Shown: one piece after another, positions 19,331 to 27,643 of the stretch
How positions within the stretch are numbered: position 1 is the stretch's first letter
Layout: every line of letters starts with the position of its first letter
From: Methyloversatilis discipulorum
GTDB lineage: Bacteria; Pseudomonadota; Gammaproteobacteria; Burkholderiales; Rhodocyclaceae
Direction of reading: 5' to 3'
DNA: 64,000 bases
Assembly: GCF_000527135.1 (NCBI RefSeq)
Contig: NZ_AZUP01000001.1
Coordinates: 496,001 to 560,000 of the forward strand
The notes under the pieces: model-generated
The model's database searches: none
Told to the model about the DNA's origin: nothing
The model's input: the letters and a program-made list of their open reading frames with translations, nothing else
Made by a program: the position numbers and the translations under genes

Positions 19331-19343
19331 GGAGATTTCGTCG

Positions 19344-19955
19344 ATGAACACCCAAGCCGCGCTCCGTACCGGCCTGCTGGCCAGCCTACTGTTTGCTGCT
19401 GCCGTCCATGCTGCGCCGCGCATCGGCGAGCCGGCACCGGCCTTCACCGCCGTTGATTCCAACGGCCGGACGGTGAAGCTGTCCGATTTCGCCGGCCGGA
19501 CGGTGGTGATGGAATGGACCAATCACGGTTGTCCCTATGTGCAGAAGTGGTACGGCGGCGGCATGCAGGCGCTGCAGAAGGACGCCACCGGCAAGGGGGC
19601 GGTGTGGCTCACCGTGCTCAGTTCGGCACCGGGCACGCAGGGTCACGTCGACGGTCCGACGGCCAACCGCATGATGAAGGAGCAGGGCGCGGCGCCGACC
19701 CACTACCTGCTGGACTACGAAGGCAAGGTCGGTCGCGCCTACGCGGCACAGGTAACGCCGCACATGTACGTCATCGCGCCGGACGGCCGGCTCGCCTATA
19801 TGGGCGGCATCGACAGCATCGCGTCGACCGAGGTGAACGACATTGCGAAGGCCGAGCCGCTGACGCGGCTGGCGATCGATGCGGTACTGGCGGGGAAACC
19901 GGTCGCCAAGGCGCAGACGCGGCCCTATGGCTGCTCGGTGAAGTACGCGAACTGA
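19344..19955 (+). CDS. Periplasmic redoxin / AhpC-TSA-like thioredoxin-fold protein
   Basis: 203 aa with a signal peptide (about 1-23, AAAVHAAP). The thioredoxin-fold signature is NHGCPYVQKWY with a single Cys63, where thioredoxins have CxxC; one more cysteine lies near the C-terminus (Cys197, PYGCSVKYAN). The form resembles peroxiredoxin-like periplasmic proteins. GAGGAG precedes the ATG by 9 bases. It follows the ScsB/DsbD-type gene by 13 bp, so reduction by that protein is likely (inference). The natural oxidant is unknown. Confidence 0.8.
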   Translation: MNTQAALRTGLLASLLFAAAVHAAPRIGEPAPAFTAVDSNGRTVKLSDFAGRTVVMEWTNHGCPYVQKWYGGGMQALQKDATGKGAVWLTVLSSAPGTQGHVDGPTANRMMKEQGAAPTHYLLDYEGKVGRAYAAQVTPHMYVIAPDGRLAYMGGIDSIASTEVNDIAKAEPLTRLAIDAVLAGKPVAKAQTRPYGCSVKYAN

Positions 19956-19967
19956 TGGTTAGGAAGC

Positions 19968-19992
19968 GGCCGGTGCATGCCTCGCACCGGCC
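19968..19992. terminator. GC hairpin between the redoxin and RpfF-like genes
   Basis: GGCCGGTGC, loop ATGCCTC, GCACCGGCC: a perfect 9-bp stem between converging genes. It has no T-tract, so termination is only suggested by position. Confidence 0.45.
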
Positions 19993-20006
19993 GGCGGAAG
20001 GCGTAC

Positions 20007-20924
20007 TCAGGCGCTGACGCTGCCGGTGCCCGGATGATTCGCCGCGTGCATGCGGTTCTGCGCCTTGACCAGACGCTCCATCGTGCGCAGGTCCTTGCGG
20101 TCGAGCTTCATCGCGCCGCGCACCCACTCGCGCGTCACGTCCTCGAGTTCCTGGTAGGTCAGGCGCACGTAGGCGTGCATCTTGGCGCGCTGGAAGGCGC
20201 GGAAGCCCTTGAGCTGGGACGCCATCGAACGCATGACGTCGCGCGCCACCCACTCGCCGCGGCCCGGTTCGGCCAGGTGATCGACCAGACCCAGTTCGTG
20301 CATCTTCTCGGCCGGCAGCACCTTCGCGTTCAGGATCAGGTCTTCCGCCACGCGCGGACCCGCCTTGCGCGCGACCAGACTGTAGGCGCCCATGCCCGGG
20401 AACAGGTTGAACATCATTTCCGGGAAGCCCAGCTTGGCGCCGCGTTCGGCGATCACCACGTGGCAGGACAGCGCCGCCTCGAAACCACCGCCCAGCGCGT
20501 CGCCCTGGACCACGGCCATCGACACCGCGTCGGCATGCAGACCGGCGACGTTGTTGTTGATGGCGCGGATGCAGGCTTCGGCGTAGCGCATCAGTCCGGC
20601 CTCGTCGCCTGCCTCGACCAGCTTCTGGAACAGGTCGAGATCGCCGCCGAGGTTATAGACGCCGGGGACGCCCGAGCAGTTGAGGAAGAAATCCACCGTG
20701 CCCGGTGCCAGTTCCACCTCCTGTTGTTGCGCCACGACGTCGGCCAGCAGCTCCGGCGTGAAGCAGGGGCGTCCGGTCGGGTGGGCGTACATCCACAAGG
20801 CGCGCGTTTCCGCCTCGTAGCGTGAAGTCAGGATGGGTGTGGACAGCAGGCGTGGCGCATTGGCGGCCATGCCCGGCAGCGGCACCGTGTGCAGATGAGC
20901 ACGGGTGCGATCAATGATCTGCAT
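20007..20924 (-). CDS. RpfF-like crotonase (DSF synthase family)
   Basis: 305-aa crotonase-fold protein. It matches RpfF, the diffusible-signal-factor synthase, in distinctive places: GRPCFTPELLADV (51-63), NLGGDLDLFQKLV (91-103), GDALGGGFEAALSCHVVIAE and FPEMMFNLFPGMGAYS, and RTMERLVKAQNRM near the end. Both catalytic glutamates of RpfF are kept (Glu149 and Glu169). RpfF makes cis-2 unsaturated fatty acid signals from acyl-ACP. The start at 20924 has GGAGG upstream; the longer frame to 21014 lacks one. No rpfB, rpfC or rpfG gene is adjacent, so signalling use is inferred from the enzyme alone; a general enoyl-CoA hydratase role is the alternative. Confidence 0.75.
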   Translation of the reverse strand: MQIIDRTRAHLHTVPLPGMAANAPRLLSTPILTSRYEAETRALWMYAHPTGRPCFTPELLADVVAQQQEVELAPGTVDFFLNCSGVPGVYNLGGDLDLFQKLVEAGDEAGLMRYAEACIRAINNNVAGLHADAVSMAVVQGDALGGGFEAALSCHVVIAERGAKLGFPEMMFNLFPGMGAYSLVARKAGPRVAEDLILNAKVLPAEKMHELGLVDHLAEPGRGEWVARDVMRSMASQLKGFRAFQRAKMHAYVRLTYQELEDVTREWVRGAMKLDRKDLRTMERLVKAQNRMHAANHPGTGSVSA

Positions 20925-21462
20925 TGCACGCCTCCATACGAAATACATCGCGGGCAGGCGCGGCAGCGTCGATACTCTTTCCGGAGCGATACGGCAGGTG
21001 CCGTCCTGCTCCATGGCGCGGGGTCAACAGATCCATTTCAGCCTCCGTCGGCATGTCCGACTTTAAGCATGCTGAAAACAATCGCCTCTTGAGGCGAATT
21101 GGAGAGGCAGTTTTCCTGCCTTTTTTTCCTGCTGTCTGGTGCACGAATCCAGACAGAGTCTGACCCTGTAAGTGCATGTTACGACAAGGCGGAACAGTTT
21201 TGCTTGAAAATTTGATTGCACCCTGCGGCGGGCCACCGGATGACCCGCGCAGGGTGTCGTGCACCTCGCCGGAACGGCCCAGGCTGCGCTTGCCGGTCGC
21301 CTTGCCTGACGATGGCACCCGGGTGATGCGGTGCACGATCCGCTGTCGTCAGCTCGCCGTCGGACGGCGCCCGCTCGGCTATAGTCGGGCGCACAGGATG
21401 GGGTATCCGCCCCCGGCGCCTGCCGGGCGCAGAGCATGCGGACCCGATCCACGGAGACATTG
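20925..21462. other. 538-bp gene-free stretch between the RpfF-like gene and the GspE-type gene
   Basis: No convincing coding frame is seen. It contains the plus-strand hairpin/T-run at 21104-21128 (listed separately) and a TATAGT box near 21381 that could serve as the -10 of the downstream ATPase gene. The rest shows no recognised element. Confidence 0.5.
21104..21128 (+). terminator. Stand-alone hairpin with T-run
   Basis: AGGCAG, loop TTTTC, CTGCCT followed by a run of seven T, directly after a second small hairpin (CGCCTCTTGAGGCG, 21083-21096). It points along the plus strand, where no protein gene ends. It could be the end of a small RNA transcribed from about 20950-21070, or an attenuator before the downstream ATPase gene. 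Confidence 0.55.
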
Positions 21463-23253
21463 ATGAAACAGGCTTCGTCCGGCAAGGACACGCGGGAACA
21501 CAAGGTCACGCTGCAGGAACTGGTGGAGGGCATGGTGGCCGACGGCCTGCTCGGCGAGTCGGTGGCGCGCGTGTTCCTGCACGACCGTCGCTACTGGCGG
21601 GGCGGTGACCACCCGCTGGTGGTGCTGGCCGGCCAGAAGTGGAAATCGCTGCACCCGCCGCACCGCGTGCTCAATCTCGATGCGCTGACCGAGTGGATGG
21701 CCGGCTGGAGTGGCCACGACTACTACCACATCGATCCGCTGAAAGTCGATTTCGCGGCGGTGACCGAGGTGGTGTCGAGCGCCTACGCCAACCGCTTCCG
21801 CATCCTGCCGGTGCAGGCGTCGGCGCGGGAGGTGGTGATCGCCACCGCCGAACCTTTCATGACCGAGTGGGAAAAGGAGCTGGCGCCGATACTGCGCCGC
21901 CCGATCCGTCGCGTCATCGCCAATCCGGACGACATCGCCCGCTATGTGGTCGAGTTCTACAGCCTGGCCAAGTCGGTCAAGGGGGCTGCCAAGCGGGGCG
22001 ACGTCAGCGGTGCAGGCGCGTCGAACTTCGAGCAGCTGGTCGAACTGGGGCGCAGCAACCGGCCGCTGGATGCCAACGACCAGCACATCGTCACCATCGT
22101 CGACTGGCTGTGGCAATACGCTTTCGAGCAGCGCGCCAGCGACATCCACATCGAGCCACGGCGCGATTTCGGCGTCGTGCGCTTTCGTATCGACGGCGTG
22201 CTGCATCAGGTCTACCAGATTCCGATGCCGGTGCTGGGCGCGATGACCTCGCGCATCAAGATACTGGGGCGCATGGACGTGGTGGAAAAGCGCCGGCCGC
22301 AGGACGGGCGGATCAAGACGCGCGCGCCGGACGGCCAGGAGATCGAACTGCGGCTGTCCACGCTGCCTACGGCCTTCGGCGAAAAGCTGGTGATGCGGGT
22401 GTTCGACCCGGAAGTGCTGGTGCGCGACTTCCGCGACCTCGGCTTTTCCGACGAGGACGCGCGGCGCTGGAAGCAGATGACCACGCAGCCGAACGGCATC
22501 GTGCTGGTGACCGGCCCGACTGGCTCCGGCAAGACCACCACCTTGTATTCGACGCTGAAGAACCTCGCCACACCCGAGGTCAATGTGTGCACGCTGGAAG
22601 ACCCGATCGAAATGATCGAGCCGGCGTTCAACCAGGTGCAGGTGTCGGCAGACATCGGCGTCACCTTCTCGGCCGGCATCCGTTCGCTGATGCGGCAGGA
22701 TCCGGACATCATCATGGTGGGCGAGATCCGCGACCTCGAAACTGCCGAAATGGCGATCCAGGCGGCGCTGACCGGCCACCTCGTGCTGTCTACGCTGCAC
22801 ACCAACGACGCACCGTCCGCCATCACCCGCCTGCTCGATCTGGGCGTGCCCAGCTATCTGCTGAACGCCACCGTGCTCGGCGTGATGGCGCAGCGGCTGG
22901 TGCGCACGTTGTGCCCGCACTGCCGCAAGCCGGCGTCGCCGCAGGACACCGATCCGCAGGCGTGGAAGGATCTGGTGGCGCCATGGAAGGCCACCCGGCC
23001 GGAACGCTTCACGCAGGCCGTCGGCTGTCTGGACTGTCGCATGACCGGTTACTCGGGGCGCATCGGCATCTACGAAATCCTGCTGATGTCGCAGGAAATC
23101 AAGTCGCTGGTGTCGGCCGGCGCGGACATCGCGGCACTGCGCGACCAGGCCTATCGTGAGGGCATGTACCCGTTGCGCGTGTCCGGTGCGCTGAAGATCG
23201 CGCAGGGGGTGACGACGATGGAAGAAGTGATGAAGGTGGCACCGCCGGCTTGA
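21463..23253 (+). CDS. GspE/PilB-family secretion ATPase, stand-alone
   Basis: 596 aa. The N-terminal region (about 1-190) is a T2SSE_N-like domain. The ATPase core shows RASDIHIEP, RPQDGRI, Walker A GPTGSGKTTT, the Asp box ED-IE, LRQDPD-type Walker B region (LMRQDPDIIMVGEIRD) and the His box HLVLSTLHTND. A zinc motif, CPHC plus CLDC, lies at about residue 485-525. It powers assembly of a pseudopilus or pilus from the cytoplasmic face. No other secretion gene is adjacent; the three pseudopilins at 31.1-32.7 kb or a remote system may be its partners. GGAGAC precedes the ATG at 21463. Confidence 0.88.
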   Translation: MKQASSGKDTREHKVTLQELVEGMVADGLLGESVARVFLHDRRYWRGGDHPLVVLAGQKWKSLHPPHRVLNLDALTEWMAGWSGHDYYHIDPLKVDFAAVTEVVSSAYANRFRILPVQASAREVVIATAEPFMTEWEKELAPILRRPIRRVIANPDDIARYVVEFYSLAKSVKGAAKRGDVSGAGASNFEQLVELGRSNRPLDANDQHIVTIVDWLWQYAFEQRASDIHIEPRRDFGVVRFRIDGVLHQVYQIPMPVLGAMTSRIKILGRMDVVEKRRPQDGRIKTRAPDGQEIELRLSTLPTAFGEKLVMRVFDPEVLVRDFRDLGFSDEDARRWKQMTTQPNGIVLVTGPTGSGKTTTLYSTLKNLATPEVNVCTLEDPIEMIEPAFNQVQVSADIGVTFSAGIRSLMRQDPDIIMVGEIRDLETAEMAIQAALTGHLVLSTLHTNDAPSAITRLLDLGVPSYLLNATVLGVMAQRLVRTLCPHCRKPASPQDTDPQAWKDLVAPWKATRPERFTQAVGCLDCRMTGYSGRIGIYEILLMSQEIKSLVSAGADIAALRDQAYREGMYPLRVSGALKIAQGVTTMEEVMKVAPPA

Positions 23254-23267
23254 GCCGGCAGCGTGGA

Positions 23268-23930
23268 TCAATAACCGGTGGACGGCGGCCAGCCGATGCC
23301 GGCGAAGGGCGGCTTGCGCCCGACCAGACCTTCGAGCAGGGTCAGTTCGGCGTCGGTGTGGTTGATCACGCCGGCGGCCGACATCATGTCGGCGCCGGGT
23401 TTGTCGCTGAGCCACATCGGCTTGTCGTGGTGCCGGGTGCGCACGATTTCGCGCTGGGCTGGATCGCTGTTGCGCGCCAGTTCCGCCTCGCCGTAGCACA
23501 GGCAGAAATAGGTCCGCTCCTCGGCCGCCTCGATGTAGCAGCCGGTGCCGCGTATGCCTATCGTCGCCGCCGGCGTTGCGATGCGTTTCTGGCCGCGGTC
23601 GAATACCGACAGCAGCTTGCCGGTGATCACCCGCATCAGATCGGCGGCGGCACCGCTGCCGAAGGCGACGTGCGATTCGCCGCGCTGCAGGAAGGCGTCG
23701 CGTCCGAGCACATAGATCGCTTCGGCGCCCGGGCCGGTGCGTATCGTGTCGCCCGGACGGATTTCCATGTGAAAGTTGGCCGGTGCGCCATTGACGCTGA
23801 CGTCGCCACGGAAGCCGCGCAATCCGGTACGGCTGTCACGGGCGAGGGCTTCGCGCACCAGTGCGTCGAAGGCAAGCGGGGCGGCGGCACCACTGGCGAG
23901 CAGGGTGGTCAGTACGCGTCGTCGATCCAT
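23268..23930 (-). CDS. FecR-domain exported protein with Tat-like signal
   Basis: 220 aa. The N-terminus MDRRRVLTTLLASGAAAP has the twin-arginine pattern RRxxL and a hydrophobic stretch. The body reads as a FecR-like beta-sandwich: IRPGDTIRTGPGAEAIYVLG and ATPAATIGIRGTGCYIEA. Such proteins often sit in the envelope as regulatory or structural parts; here no sigma factor or TonB receptor is adjacent, so a FecIR role is unsupported. GGAG lies 8 bases before the ATG. It converges with the GspE-type gene. Confidence 0.72.
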   Translation of the reverse strand: MDRRRVLTTLLASGAAAPLAFDALVREALARDSRTGLRGFRGDVSVNGAPANFHMEIRPGDTIRTGPGAEAIYVLGRDAFLQRGESHVAFGSGAAADLMRVITGKLLSVFDRGQKRIATPAATIGIRGTGCYIEAAEERTYFCLCYGEAELARNSDPAQREIVRTRHHDKPMWLSDKPGADMMSAAGVINHTDAELTLLEGLVGRKPPFAGIGWPPSTGY

Positions 23931-23988
23931 GTCGTTTTCTCCTTCTTCTGATGCAGCGATTATCGCGCGGGTGGGAGAATGGACCCGT

Positions 23989-24471
23989 TCATTCGTTCTC
24001 GGGCGTCACCGCATCGCCCTGGCGGATCAGGCCGCTGCGCAGCACGCGCGCAGTGATGCCGCCGTGACCGCGCATCACGTTGTAGCCTCCCTTGCCCAGA
24101 TTGGTTTCCATCCGCGAGCACGGATCGCAGGGGCCGGTGTATTCCAGCAGCGCATCGCCAACGCGGAAGCGTTTGCCCTTGAGTGCCAGCAGGTTCAGGC
24201 CGCTGACCACGATATTGCGTCGCACCAGGCCGGGATCGACCTCGCCCAGCCCCAGCATGTCGGCCACCGTCTGCAGGTGTTCGGCCTGTATCAGCGTGAC
24301 CTGCCGCTTGCCGTCCGGGCTGGCGTAGCGGTCACCTTCGAGCCCGAGCGATTCGATGGCCTGTACCGTGTCGACGACGCGCAGCGGCTGCATCCGCGCC
24401 GGGCGTACGCCTATCCAGGTGACCTGTCCGGCGTGTGCGAAGGTGGAAGTGAGTGTCTGCAAGGTGTCCAT
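23989..24471 (-). CDS. MOSC-domain protein
   Basis: 160 aa covering a single MOSC domain. ESLGLEGDRYAS, QVTLIQAEHLQTV, RRNIVVSGLNLLAL and the cysteine motif GPCDPCSRME are typical. MOSC domains bind the molybdenum cofactor or related sulfur carriers; small stand-alone members (YiiM-like) may act on N-hydroxylated compounds. It begins 44 bp after imuB in the same direction, so it may be read through from the SOS operon. A functional connection is not known. Confidence 0.82.
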   Translation of the reverse strand: MDTLQTLTSTFAHAGQVTWIGVRPARMQPLRVVDTVQAIESLGLEGDRYASPDGKRQVTLIQAEHLQTVADMLGLGEVDPGLVRRNIVVSGLNLLALKGKRFRVGDALLEYTGPCDPCSRMETNLGKGGYNVMRGHGGITARVLRSGLIRQGDAVTPENE

Positions 24472-24515
24472 GATTGTCGTTTCATCGTGCGCAATGTGTC
24501 GGGACGGATGCTACT

Positions 24516-25970
24516 TCAGGCGAACAGCCCCTGCAGATACCAGCGATGCGGTGCCCTGTGTTCGCGATAGATCCACAACCGTTCCTGACGTGGTCCGACG
24601 GCGATGTAGTAATCGCGCAGCGCTTCGGCCGGATGGTCGTTGTCGCCTGCATCGTCCCACCAGCCGGCCTCGATCCGTTCGGCGCGGCCGAGGCAATGCA
24701 GCGGCCCGTTGCGCCAGGGCTGACCGTCGCGTTCGGCCAGCAGTTCGGGTTCCGGCAGCAGCCACAGTGGGCGCTGCGGCTTGCCGGCAGCCGGCTGCGC
24801 ACGACCCGGCTCACCTCGCTGCTGCGCCCGTTCCGGACGGTGGTCGCCGCTGGCCGACAGGCTGTAGACCGCATCGCGCCCGAGGCGGGCGCGCAGCCGT
24901 TCGACCAGTACGTCGCGGGCTTCCTGCCTGTCCTGCGGCGACGGCGCCTGGGTGCCGAACAGGTCGCGGCTGCGACCGGGCTGTTCGATCCAGTCGGGTG
25001 CCCGCAGTCTCAGCGCGGTGACCGCTTCCGGCAGGGCGATGCGCGCCAGATGCTCGCGTGTCAGCGATGCAAGCAGGCGGGCGTCGTGGGTGGGGGTACC
25101 GGTGCGCAGTTCCAGCCGGGTGGGTGCTTCGTGCTCGTGCTGCAGTTCGAGCAGGCACTCGGCGATGCCGGCGTGTGCCGCGGCCAGCTGGGTGCACGCA
25201 CTGTTGAACAGCCGGCTGGCGGCGAACAGCAGTACATCGGCATCGTGACGCGGCACCGGGAGTTCGAGCCGGCTGTCGATTTCCGGAGGCGGCGAGAAGA
25301 AGGTGCGCGGATCGGCGGTCTGCCCGAGCGCCTGATCGATCAGGCGACGCAGGGCCTGTGCATCACGCAGCGCCAGTGCGTCGCGCGGCAGCTTCATCGC
25401 ATCTCCCACGCTGCGCAGACCGGCTTCGCGCAAGGTGGCCAGTCGAGCCTCACCGGCTTCGGTCACGTCGAGCGGTAATGCGGCCAGCGCTGCCGGCAAG
25501 GCTCCACGGCCGCGTATCGTACGACCGGGTGTGCCGAGGGCGAGCCAGCGCGCGGCACGCGGTGTCGGGGCACAGGCGCTGAGGGCATGAAAGCCAGCGG
25601 CGGCCAGCGCGCTGCGCAAGGCGCGCAGCAGACCGTCGAGGCCGCCGAACAGACGGATGCTGCCGGCGATTTCCAGCAGCAGTCCGTCGGTTGCCAGGGC
25701 GACATGAGGGGTGAAATGCAGTGCGCAGCCGGCGGCGTCCTTCAGAGCCGCATCTTCCACCTGACTTTCGCGCGGGCTGATCAGCAGGTCGGGCGCTAGT
25801 GCCAGTGCGTCGGCCAGCCGCTGGCCGGGGCGCACGCCCTGAGCCAGCGCTGTCGCATCCAGCGCGACCACACGCTGCTTCGCCGCCACCGCCAGCGGCT
25901 GTGTATGGGCTTGGGCGCGGAAGCGCGCCTGAAGCGGCCATTCGGGAAAGACCAGTGCCAGCCAGAGCAT
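24516..25970 (-). CDS. imuB: ImuB, Y-family polymerase-like protein of SOS mutagenesis
   Basis: 484 aa. The N-terminus MLWLALVFPEWPLQA and the Y-family body (DATALAQGVRPGQRLADALA; LLEIAGSIRLFGGLDGLL) fit ImuB. The catalytic acidic residues of active Y-family polymerases are not evident where DinB has them, which agrees with ImuB acting as a scaffold and not a polymerase. The C-terminus ends DYYIAVGPRQERLWIYREH, a known ImuB feature. It begins 29 bp after imuA. In the usual cassette dnaE2 follows; here a MOSC gene follows instead. Confidence 0.9.
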   Translation of the reverse strand: MLWLALVFPEWPLQARFRAQAHTQPLAVAAKQRVVALDATALAQGVRPGQRLADALALAPDLLISPRESQVEDAALKDAAGCALHFTPHVALATDGLLLEIAGSIRLFGGLDGLLRALRSALAAAGFHALSACAPTPRAARWLALGTPGRTIRGRGALPAALAALPLDVTEAGEARLATLREAGLRSVGDAMKLPRDALALRDAQALRRLIDQALGQTADPRTFFSPPPEIDSRLELPVPRHDADVLLFAASRLFNSACTQLAAAHAGIAECLLELQHEHEAPTRLELRTGTPTHDARLLASLTREHLARIALPEAVTALRLRAPDWIEQPGRSRDLFGTQAPSPQDRQEARDVLVERLRARLGRDAVYSLSASGDHRPERAQQRGEPGRAQPAAGKPQRPLWLLPEPELLAERDGQPWRNGPLHCLGRAERIEAGWWDDAGDNDHPAEALRDYYIAVGPRQERLWIYREHRAPHRWYLQGLFA

Positions 25971-25999
25971 GTTGTACGCAGATCCATGGCGCAGGCCTG

Positions 26000-26686
26000 T
26001 CAGCCGACCAGCGCCAGGGCAGGGCGTCGTCGCACGATGTCGGCCCGCCGTACCGGGATGCCCGGACGTGTGCCGAGGTGAACCGGCCGGTTGGCGGGGC
26101 GACCGCGTCGCTTCAGGATGTCGATGCGTACCTCGCCTTCCGCAGCGACGGATACCTGCAGGCGCAAGGCGGCTGGCGAGGCTATATGTGCGTCGGAGGC
26201 GGGGCGGAACAGCAGCAGCGGCAGCGCGGCCTCGCGCACCGCCAGCTGCAGCCGGCGCAGCAGGGCCGTGTCCACCCGGTCGAGCCAGCCGGTGACCGCG
26301 CTGCACGCCCTCGAGTTGAGTGCGTGACGCAGCGCCCAGACACGTTCGCCTGCGCTGCCCGCCTGGATCACCAGCATGCGGTGCGTGCGCAGCCCTGCAG
26401 CGGCGAGTGTCGAAACATTCGGATACCAGGGCGGTGCCACCCAGACCACCCAACCGTCGGCCTGACTGGCCTGTGCCAGCATGGGCAGCAGCAGCGACAC
26501 CTCGCCGTGCCCGCAGCAGTCGGTCAGCACTTCGCTCATGTCGCCGACCGGCCAGCCTCCGCCGGGCAGTTCGGCGTCGAGCGCCGGATGACCGGTGGAC
26601 ACGGTGGGGCACGCGTCCGTAGCCGTGTCGTTGGCACGCCAGACATCCGGGCGGTGCAACAGGGTATGCAGGCTGGAGGCGCTCAT
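26000..26686 (-). CDS. imuA: ImuA, RecA-like SOS mutagenesis protein
   Basis: 228 aa, of the RecA/SulA-like ImuA group. TGHPALDAELPGGGWPVGDM (31-50) and LLLPMLAQASQADGWVVWVA are family hallmarks; the P-loop is degenerate, as usual. ImuA works with ImuB and DnaE2 in translesion synthesis after DNA damage. It starts 4 bp after the lexA stop, so it is translated from the lexA message and is under the LexA box at 27325. Confidence 0.88.
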   Translation of the reverse strand: MSASSLHTLLHRPDVWRANDTATDACPTVSTGHPALDAELPGGGWPVGDMSEVLTDCCGHGEVSLLLPMLAQASQADGWVVWVAPPWYPNVSTLAAAGLRTHRMLVIQAGSAGERVWALRHALNSRACSAVTGWLDRVDTALLRRLQLAVREAALPLLLFRPASDAHIASPAALRLQVSVAAEGEVRIDILKRRGRPANRPVHLGTRPGIPVRRADIVRRRPALALVG

Positions 26687-26690
26687 CGCG

Positions 26691-27299
26691 TCAGACCGCG
26701 CTGCCGTTGCGGATCAGCCCCACCATGACGCCCTCGATCACCAGCGGATCGCGCCGGGTGTCGACGACGATGGGGCTGAACTCGGGGTTCTCCGGAAGCA
26801 GTTCGACCTGTGCGCCAGAGCGACGCAGCCGCTTCACGGTCACTTCATCGTGTAGCCGGGCGACGATGATCTGGCCGTTGTGCGCCTCGGAGGTGGCATG
26901 GACGGCGATCAGGTCGCCGTCGAGGATGCCGGCGTCGCGCATGCTCAAACCCCGCACCCGCAGCAGATAGTCGGCGCGCGGCGAGAACATCGACGGGTCG
27001 ACCTGATAGCGCCCCTGCACGTGGGCGTCGGCAAGAATGGGATTGCCGGCCGCGACCCGGCCTATCAGTGGAATGCCTGCGGGCTCGGACAGCCGGATGC
27101 CGCGTGCGCGGCCTTCGTCGAGACTGATGACACCCTTGCGTGCCAGTGCGCGCAGATGGCTTTCGGCGGCGTTCGGCGAACGGAAGCCGAAGGCCTGCGC
27201 GATCTCGGCTCGCGTCGGTGGGCTGCCGCGTTCGCTGACTGCGTCACGGATCAGTTGCAGGATTTCCTGCTGGCGGGACGTCAGGCTGTCGTTCGACAT
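26691..27299 (-). CDS. lexA: LexA SOS repressor
   Basis: 202 aa, the standard length. The winged-helix N-terminus ([27 protein letters not shown]) binds the SOS box. The self-cleavage bond is Ala84-Gly85 (VAAGNPI); the catalytic dyad is Ser119 (GLSMRDAG) and Lys156 (VTVKRL). It heads the lexA-imuA-imuB operon and represses itself through a palindromic box 26 bp upstream of the start. Confidence 0.96.
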   Translation of the reverse strand: MSNDSLTSRQQEILQLIRDAVSERGSPPTRAEIAQAFGFRSPNAAESHLRALARKGVISLDEGRARGIRLSEPAGIPLIGRVAAGNPILADAHVQGRYQVDPSMFSPRADYLLRVRGLSMRDAGILDGDLIAVHATSEAHNGQIIVARLHDEVTVKRLRRSGAQVELLPENPEFSPIVVDTRRDPLVIEGVMVGLIRNGSAV

Positions 27300-27324
27300 G
27301 GGATGGGCGCTTGCTGTACGAGGA

Positions 27325-27340
27325 CTGTATTTTTATACAG
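27325..27340. promoter_or_regulatory. LexA (SOS) box upstream of lexA
   Basis: CTGTATTTTTATACAG: a perfect CTGT-N8-ACAG palindrome in the lexA promoter. It implies autoregulation and damage-induction of lexA, imuA, imuB and perhaps the MOSC gene. The remaining bases from 27341 to 27597 hold no gene that I can support. Confidence 0.95.
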
Positions 27341-27597
27341 TTATCGATAATGACGCAAGCAGGCCGGGTGTCGATTGTCGACAATTGTTACAGAGCGGGA
27401 TGTGTTCGCGTGCACCCTGCCAGCCAAGGCAGGTCAGTGCGGTTTGTGCAGTGCGATGAAAAGAAATGGATTTTTGCCGTGGCGCCCGGATGACAGGATG
27501 TTCGGGCGGGTCATCTAATACAGAAGTACTAGGTTCCGGCTGTCGATATTCTTGACAGTGCTGCGGCGCAGCAGCCCCGGATGTTTCGATCAGGCAA

Positions 27598-27625
27598 CAA
27601 AAAAGCACCCGAAGGTGCTTTTTTG
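27598..27625. terminator. Rho-independent terminator downstream of the PEP-CTERM gene
   Basis: AAAAAAGCACCCGAAGGTGC followed by TTTTTTG. It is symmetrical, and lies 20 bp past the stop of the PEP-CTERM gene on the minus strand. Confidence 0.9.
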
Positions 27626-27643
27626 TTTTCAGGCAGGTGAAGC

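Noticed and set aside
24516..26612. ImuB extended to a 698-aa protein
   Set aside because: The extra N-terminal part is an antisense-like frame over imuA; the ATG at 25970 fits the ImuB N-terminus.
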